This document shows positions 23,971 to 27,137 of a stretch of 27,137 nt of DNA, in pieces; the stretch's first letter is position 1; every line of letters begins with the position of its first letter. The notes beneath the pieces were generated by a model that saw nothing but the letters and a program-made list of their open reading frames with translations, was not told where the DNA came from and did not search any database. This DNA is from a virus: positions 1 to 27,137 of IMG/VR virus record IMGVR_UViG_3300045051_001502; one strand, 5' to 3'. Position numbers and translations under genes: made by a program.

Positions 23971-24621
23971 ATGCGCCGCTTCGTCGCCTACTACCGCGTA
24001 TCCACCACCAAACAGGGTCAATCCGGCCTTGGCTTGGAAGCCCAACAATCAGCCGTTGCCGCATACCTGAATGGTGGGCGGTGGGAGTTGGTTGGTGAGT
24101 TTGTGGAGATTGAGAGCGGTAAGAAGAATGACCGCCCACAATTGGCTCAGGCGTTGAAGGTAGCCAAGGCCAACAAGGCAACGTTGGTGATTGCCAAACT
24201 GGATAGGCTGGCCCGTAACGTCCACTTCATATCCGGGTTGATGGAAAGCGATGTTGATTTCGTGGCGTGTGATATGCCCGATGCCAACAGGCTCACCATT
24301 CACATCCTTGCTGCTGTTGCCGAACACGAACGAGAAATGATTAGCCAACGCACCAAAGCCGCTCTTGCAGCCGCTAAGGCGCGAGGAACGAAGTTGGGCG
24401 GCAGTGACAAAGGCAGGGACATTGGCAAGGCCCGTGAGAAGATGGTTGAGAAGGCGGATGCCTTCGCGGCTTCCCTCTCCCCCGTGTTGAGGGAGATACA
24501 GGAAGCAGGCATCACCTCCCTATCGGGGATCGCCAGGGCCCTCACCGCCCGAGGCGTCCAGACGGCGCGCGGTGGGTCTTGGACGGCTAAGGCTGTTTCC
24601 AACCTCCTGGAACGGCTGTAG
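23971..24621 (+). CDS. Serine recombinase / resolvase-invertase family
   Basis: This gene encodes 216 aa. The catalytic domain shows YYRVST with the nucleophile Ser11 and Arg9, the conserved KLDRLARN at residues 76-83, and a long dimerisation helix HEREMISQRTKAALAAAK (about 119-136). Residues about 178-214 (GITSLSGIARALTARGV and following) form a helix-turn-helix of the resolvase type. The size fits small resolvases and invertases rather than large phage integrases, so inversion or resolution is more likely than prophage integration. It is oriented against the virion genes and has an inverted repeat immediately upstream. No partner crossover site was identified. Confidence 0.92.
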   Translation: MRRFVAYYRVSTTKQGQSGLGLEAQQSAVAAYLNGGRWELVGEFVEIESGKKNDRPQLAQALKVAKANKATLVIAKLDRLARNVHFISGLMESDVDFVACDMPDANRLTIHILAAVAEHEREMISQRTKAALAAAKARGTKLGGSDKGRDIGKAREKMVEKADAFAASLSPVLREIQEAGITSLSGIARALTARGVQTARGGSWTAKAVSNLLERL

Positions 24622-24628
24622 GGTCCTC

Positions 24629-24652
24629 GCCTGGTCGCGCGCCTGGTCGTGT
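24629..24652. repeat. Tandem 12-bp repeat after the recombinase gene
   Basis: GCCTGGTCGCGC and GCCTGGTCGTGT lie head to tail in the 52-nt gap between the convergent recombinase and methyltransferase genes. No hairpin terminator is evident there. The repeat might bind a protein or be a trace of a junction. Confidence 0.5.
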
Positions 24653-24673
24653 GGATCGGCACCCAGCCGGGGC

Positions 24674-25213
24674 TTATGGGTTCGCGTTGAAGAAGGCTTG
24701 TGCGAAGCCTGGGGGCGTAACTGAGCGCAACGCGGCGCGGGCCTTGCTCTCACCCATCAACCACATCTTACTGCCCTCAGTGGCCTCTACAGGCGTCTTC
24801 ACGGGGATGGTGAAATCACCCCACAGACAGGTTCGCTTGGTATAGGGGTCACCGTAATCACAGGGCTGGAACACCAGCCTTGGCTTCCCCAGATACCGGG
24901 TTAGCCGCCCAACCGGATTCTCCAATGCCCACCACTTGGGCTTATGGATGGCGATAATCCGCATACAGGCGTCAACAACCGCCAAACCCTCCAACAAGGC
25001 ACTCTCCCCCTTCTCCTCCCACCAGCGGGCACCGGAGCGGGCAAAGTGTGTGCAGGGTGGTCCCGCCAAGATGCCCTGAATGGGCTCATTAATGTGCTGG
25101 ATCAAACGAACATCATCACCGTTCTTCAACTCGTAACGGCGAACATCGTAACCTGCTTTTAGGTAAGGCTCACTCCAAGTGCCCCCACCACTACATAGTT
25201 CCAAGATAATCAT
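24674..25213 (-). CDS. Small DNA cytosine-C5 methyltransferase
   Basis: This gene encodes 179 aa from ATG 25213. A GTG at 25249 would add 12 residues but would place the ATAAATA box and hairpin inside the gene. Motif I is LELCSGGGTWSEPYLKAGY (S-adenosylmethionine site), motif IV is AGPPCTHFARSGARWW with the catalytic Cys, and motif VI is WWALENPVGRL. The C-terminus RSVTPPGFAQAFFNAN matches short phage members of the family. The target-recognition region is very small. It probably methylates phage DNA against host restriction. It lies between the small-terminase-like gene and the reverse-oriented block. Confidence 0.88.
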   Translation of the reverse strand: MIILELCSGGGTWSEPYLKAGYDVRRYELKNGDDVRLIQHINEPIQGILAGPPCTHFARSGARWWEEKGESALLEGLAVVDACMRIIAIHKPKWWALENPVGRLTRYLGKPRLVFQPCDYGDPYTKRTCLWGDFTIPVKTPVEATEGSKMWLMGESKARAALRSVTPPGFAQAFFNANP

Positions 25214-25239
25214 ACCGATATTTATTTTTCGGTATGATT
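25208..25239 (-). promoter_or_regulatory. ATAAATA box in the loop of a start-codon-masking hairpin
   Basis: AATCATACCGA (25208-25218) and TCGGTATGATT (25229-25239) form a perfect 11-bp stem. The 10-nt loop holds the box (25219-25225). The methyltransferase ATG (25211-25213) lies inside the 3' arm of the minus-strand RNA and would be hidden in read-through transcripts. A start 6 nt after the box would fall at about the A of the ATG, giving a leaderless message. Confidence 0.55.
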
Positions 25240-25264
25240 TGACACTCACAAATCAAACGTCAAT

Positions 25265-25366
25265 ACAAAGGCGATTTAAAGCCCATACAGGCCAGTTTCT
25301 TCTTAGTGGCTACCTACCTGCCCAAAAACATTTCATTGGCCTGTACGGGGCTTAAATCGCGCTTGT
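25265..25366. repeat. Long imperfect inverted repeat, candidate structured RNA or DNA site
   Basis: The arms at 25271-25294 and 25337-25360 pair at 22 of 24 positions, plus one G-T wobble, around a 42-nt loop. CAAA/TTG-type pairing can be extended a few bases on the outside to about 25265 and 25366. The arm begins GCGATTTAAAGCCC. The element fills the gap between the small-terminase-like gene and the methyltransferase. There is no T-run, so it is not an ordinary terminator. Confidence 0.75.
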
Positions 25367-25373
25367 GAGATAC

Positions 25374-25955
25374 TTACATTCCTTCTTCTCTATCGGCAGA
25401 CTGAACGTTATCAACCTCAATGCAATCCGCATCAATAATCCCAAGCCTACGCTTCTCTTCCAAAAACTCTTCCGGTGGCATCAACCCAAACTGGTGAACA
25501 ACGGTTAGCGTGTTGTCGCTGGTGTTGTGGTTCTCGTTGATCTTCTCTCTTGGGGAGGATGCATCAATCAGGTTCCAAAGCAACTTCGCTTTAGTCTCAT
25601 CCTGTTTGTTGATATATTCCTTCTTAACAATCTTCACATATTGCAGCAATGGATTGAAACCCATTTCCTCCAACTTCTCACGCAACAATACCGCCTTGTT
25701 GCGGGTGCCCTTCGGCTTGCCAGCCGGGTTAAGGGATGGAGCCCCCTTCACCATATTGGGATTGCCACGCTTCTTCTTAGGCTTTGGCTCATCATCATCC
25801 ATCGGCAGACTGTCATTCTTCTCTATCGGCAGACTATCAATCGGCTGATTTTCAAAAATGTTGAAAGGCGCGTTGGGTTCTCCCAACAATACACCCCTCT
25901 CGTTCGCCAAAGCACCATCTACATCAACGGATTTCTCACACTTTTTCACACTCAT
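25374..25955 (-). CDS. DUF5681-like protein, putative small terminase subunit
   Basis: This gene encodes 193 aa, with GGGGAG 5 nt from the ATG. The central block NMVKGAPSLNPAGKPKGTRNK is characteristic of DUF5681-type phage proteins encoded beside terminases. A helical region LREKLEEMGFNPLLQYVKIV follows, then LLWNLIDASSPREK, as in small terminase subunits of this kind. Residues about 38-60 hold a short repeat (DSLPIEKN, DSLPMDDD), and the C-terminus is acidic. It would recognise the packaging start on phage DNA. Oddly, the large subunit is 3 kb downstream behind an inverted gene block. The call rests on motif resemblance. Confidence 0.65.
   Translation of the reverse strand: MSVKKCEKSVDVDGALANERGVLLGEPNAPFNIFENQPIDSLPIEKNDSLPMDDDEPKPKKKRGNPNMVKGAPSLNPAGKPKGTRNKAVLLREKLEEMGFNPLLQYVKIVKKEYINKQDETKAKLLWNLIDASSPREKINENHNTSDNTLTVVHQFGLMPPEEFLEEKRRLGIIDADCIEVDNVQSADREEGM
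25383..25835. repeat. 20-bp exact direct repeat inside the small-terminase-like gene
   Basis: AGTCTGCCGATAGAGAAGAA (minus strand) occurs at 25816-25835 and again at 25383-25402, with an 11-bp partial copy at 25801-25811. The first copy is read as SLPIEK and the second in another frame as SADREE, so the identity is at DNA rather than protein level. Confidence 0.85.
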
Positions 25956-25963
25956 ATGCGCTC

Positions 25964-26030
25964 CCCTATAGGGAAATGCCTGTTCGTAATGGCATTTTTC
26001 CCCAATAAATCATTGGCTACGCATATTTAT
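25964..26030 (-). promoter_or_regulatory. Leader of the small-terminase-like gene with ATAAATA box
   Basis: The minus strand reads TTCAATAAATATGCG at the box (26024-26030). CAATAAAT (26025-26032) can pair with ATTTATTG (26003-26010), so this copy too lies in a hairpin arm. Further down are an AATGCC/GGCATT hairpin (25975-25996) and the 10-bp palindrome CCCTATAGGG (25964-25973) just ahead of the ribosome site. Confidence 0.45.
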
Positions 26031-26060
26031 TGAATAGGGTTGGAAATGGCGTGCTGTTGC

Positions 26061-26098
26061 AAAAGGAAAGCCCCCTTGCCTGGAGGGAGCAAGGGGGC
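26061..26098 (-). terminator. Rho-independent terminator between the 298-aa gene and the small-terminase-like gene
   Basis: GCCCCCTTGC (26070-26079) and GCAAGGGGGC (26089-26098) form a perfect 10-bp stem with a 9-nt loop, followed on the minus strand by TTTCCTTTTG. It ends the 298-aa gene's transcript and the candidate small RNA. The opposite strand has CAGTTTTA after the stem, so weak plus-strand activity is possible. Confidence 0.85.
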
Positions 26099-26179
26099 CA
26101 GTTTTACCGCTATGTTTGGAACGGATGTTCCACTTTAAGGAGGAGTATATAAGATTAACCAGTAAGTCGCTCAACTTAC
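26061..26179 (-). ncRNA. Candidate ~119-nt small RNA with anti-Shine-Dalgarno-like segment
   Basis: A TATAAATA box (26185-26192) predicts a start near 26179. There a hairpin begins at once: GTAAGT/ACTTAC (26174-26179 with 26162-26167). Then comes an unpaired AT-rich stretch containing CTCCTCCTTA (26136-26145), which includes CCTCCTTA, the 3' end of 16S rRNA. A GGAAC/GTTCC hairpin (26118-26131) with a four-base loop follows, and then the 10-bp terminator. No start codon and ribosome site combination exists in the interval on this strand. The open frame through the terminator looks spurious. Confidence 0.5.
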
Positions 26180-26184
26180 GAATA

Positions 26185-26192
26185 TATTTATA
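26185..26192 (-). promoter_or_regulatory. TATAAATA box heading the candidate small RNA
   Basis: The minus strand reads GTGTATAAATATATT in the gap after the 298-aa gene. It is an exact match to the T4 late core and has no protein gene before the next terminator. Confidence 0.5.
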
Positions 26193-26240
26193 CACCATCG
26201 CTCATTTGGTTGTCAAAATACCGCTCAACATTATTCCTCA

Positions 26241-27137
26241 TTACCAATCATCTTCACTCATACGCGGGCCGTTGTTATGCTGCGTCTTCCCTGACCCATC
26301 AAACCAATATGCCTTCCAATAGAACTGCTTGGCGTGGAAATCTCCCTTGCGGAATGGCAAGCGCCAATAATCATCACCAAGCCACATAAACACTTCACCC
26401 TCATTCATAAAGTTTGGTTCTTTGAGGGATGGATTGCCGTAGAACCTAAACCCACAGAACCCCCACATTGCCCTTGGGTTCTTTGGTCGGCCTCCGGTCA
26501 CTGGTTGAAGCAATCCATATGCCTGCCATTCTTTCGCATCCAACGTATCAAGGATGCGCTCACCCCAACGTTTCAAGTCCGCTTTCTCTTCCTGGGTCAA
26601 TGAACGCTTGGCGTAATCGGCCATCACCTCATCCAAGTAACCAAGGAACTTAGGGTTCTCGCTCTTGTTGGTTGCCGTCTTGGCGCTCATTCGGTGTTGC
26701 CACTCACTTCCTTGTGTTCCGTCCTTCCAGTTGATTTGCGCCTTCATAATCCACATCCGGTCACGGTTGTTCCTCACACTCGGCGGGTTATGAACCAGTT
26801 GGAGGGATAGTTCCTTGACCGGCTGGTTGATGATCGGGTTCGGGCTGGGTTGCGGGGTTGGCGGGGTTGCATTCCGCCAGTCATATTCAAAAAAACCCGT
26901 ATGGATGGGAGCCGAATGGACAACATCCGTATGGATGGCATCTGGGATAGATTCCTCATTGGATGAACCCGGATGGGGGAAGTCCGTATGGACCAAACCC
27001 GAATGGATTTCTTCAGACGAAGGAGAAAAAAAGTCTAATCTCTTAATCTTCTTAATCTCCTTAATCTCCTTAATCATTAGGCTTTCATCATTTGAAGAAA
27101 TAATAGGTTCATATGAACCCGCGTTATAAATATCCAT
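26241..27137 (-). CDS. Unrecognised 298-aa protein with iteron-bearing N-terminal region
   Basis: This gene encodes 298 aa from an ATG at the window edge. The true start could lie outside. Residues about 22-34 are an IKE/IKK repeat. Residues about 43-83 hold histidine-containing five-residue repeats (IHSGL, VHTDF, PHPGS and later IHTDV, VHSAP, IHTGF). Residues 90-120 are Pro-rich. Residues 125-298 look like a folded domain rich in Trp and Phe (MWIMKAQINWKDG, MWGFCGFRFYGNPSL, YWRLPFRKGDFHAKQFYWKAYW). No family is recognised. The repeated DNA and the gene's lone position suggest a replication protein carrying its own origin, as in lambda O, but this is inference. A terminator lies about 140 nt downstream. 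Confidence 0.7.
   Translation of the reverse strand: MDIYNAGSYEPIISSNDESLMIKEIKEIKKIKRLDFFSPSSEEIHSGLVHTDFPHPGSSNEESIPDAIHTDVVHSAPIHTGFFEYDWRNATPPTPQPSPNPIINQPVKELSLQLVHNPPSVRNNRDRMWIMKAQINWKDGTQGSEWQHRMSAKTATNKSENPKFLGYLDEVMADYAKRSLTQEEKADLKRWGERILDTLDAKEWQAYGLLQPVTGGRPKNPRAMWGFCGFRFYGNPSLKEPNFMNEGEVFMWLGDDYWRLPFRKGDFHAKQFYWKAYWFDGSGKTQHNNGPRMSEDDW
26896..27007. repeat. Two triplets of 15-bp-spaced iterons
   Basis: The 10-mers CCCGTATGGA (26896), GCCGAATGGA (26911), TCCGTATGGA (26926), CCCGGATGGG (26968), TCCGTATGGA (26983) and CCCGAATGGA (26998) are spaced exactly 15 bp within each triplet. A degraded copy (CCTCATTGGA) may lie at 26953. Being 15 bp apart, they also encode five-residue protein repeats, so either DNA binding or protein structure could be the selected property. 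Confidence 0.85.
27033..27077. repeat. Five tandem 9-bp AT-rich repeats
   Basis: Units beginning at 27033, 27042, 27051, 27060 and 27069 follow CTTAATCTC with few changes (the first is GTCTAATCT). They lie 25 bp from the last iteron and encode the IKE/IKK run. Position and AT-richness fit a DNA-unwinding element, though a purely protein-level repeat is possible. Confidence 0.85.
27106..27132. promoter_or_regulatory. 14-bp palindrome and plus-strand TATAAATA at the right edge
   Basis: GGTTCATATGAACC (27106-27119) is a perfect palindrome. Five bases later the plus strand reads TATAAATA (27125-27132), the only copy of the 7-mer on that strand. It would direct transcription out of the window to the right. 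The same bases form the first codons of the minus-strand gene, so the match may be coincidental. Confidence 0.4.

Noticed and set aside
23342-24181. 279-codon minus-strand ORF opposite the 142-aa gene and the recombinase.
   Set aside because: It is antisense to two well-supported genes, crosses two terminator or inverted-repeat elements and has no ribosome site.
25950-25985. T7-like promoter: the minus strand reads CCCTATAGGGGAG ahead of the small-terminase-like gene.
   Set aside because: Only about half of the T7 recognition bases match, no second site with the same upstream sequence was found, and the match is largely a 10-bp palindrome.
26010-26198. 62-codon minus-strand ORF over the candidate small RNA.
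   Set aside because: It lacks a ribosome site and runs straight through the terminator hairpin, and its composition is not protein-like.
26896-27007. CRISPR array.
   Set aside because: The repeats are only about 10 bp, spaced 15 bp and in frame within a gene. They are iterons or peptide repeats, not repeat-spacer units.

Overview
The window is part of a tailed, podovirus-like bacteriophage genome (T7/BPP-1-type virion module). Almost everything is coded on the minus strand and reads right to left in tight operons, with TAATG, TGATG and ATGA overlaps. Recognisable parts include a Walker-type large terminase, a head-tail connector portal, a T7-like pair of tail tubular proteins, internal core (ejection) proteins, a T7-gp17-type tail fibre and a three-TM-family holin. 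Gene content and good Shine-Dalgarno sequences point to a bacterial, probably proteobacterial, host. No RNA polymerase, integrase of the tyrosine type, endolysin or tRNA gene is visible. Both window edges fall on gene boundaries, so neighbouring genes are simply out of view.

Layout, in the direction of most transcription (right to left). 27137-26241: an unrecognised 298-aa gene whose 5' part contains two triplets of 15-bp-spaced iterons, five tandem 9-bp AT-rich repeats and a 14-bp palindrome, i.e. a candidate replication origin. 26192-26064: a promoter-like TATAAATA box, three hairpins and a terminator with no ORF, a candidate small RNA. 25955-25374: a DUF5681/small-terminase-like gene. 25366-25265: a long inverted repeat. 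25213-24674: a small DNA cytosine methyltransferase. 22788-24621: a block on the opposite strand holding two small unknown genes, a basic 142-aa protein and a serine recombinase with its own inverted-repeat site, separated by strong terminators. 22431 down to 1099: the long late region, in the order large terminase, GNAT acetyltransferase, proline-rich protein, portal, Bbp19-like protein, scaffold, major capsid protein, tail tubular A, tail tubular B, gp13-like, gp14-like, three large ejection proteins, tail fibre, glycine-rich adhesin, a 70-aa protein, a coiled-coil/TM protein, holin, terminator. 808-1: two genes, an extremely acidic protein and an AbrB-like protein, behind an ordinary sigma70-type promoter.

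The most interesting signal is regulatory. The 7-mer ATAAATA (T4-late-promoter-like core TATAAATA) occurs nine times on the minus strand. By my reading every copy lies in an intergenic gap or just ahead of a gene, and none in the roughly 25 kb of coding sequence. At two genes (large terminase and methyltransferase) the box is interlocked with a hairpin that would hide the ribosome site or start codon in read-through RNA. A transcript starting about six bases downstream of the box would lose the blocking arm, the same logic known for some T4 late genes. Another copy overlaps a 12-bp terminator hairpin between capsid and tail genes, another heads a structured 200-nt capsid leader, and another heads the candidate small RNA, whose middle carries CCTCCTTA, the 16S rRNA anti-Shine-Dalgarno sequence. 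The left-hand genes lack this box and have a sigma70-like promoter, which fits an early/late division.

The structural and packaging assignments are secure. Functions of the small plus-strand genes, the 298-aa protein and the early genes remain unknown. All RNA and promoter claims come from reading the sequence and have no experimental or database support here.
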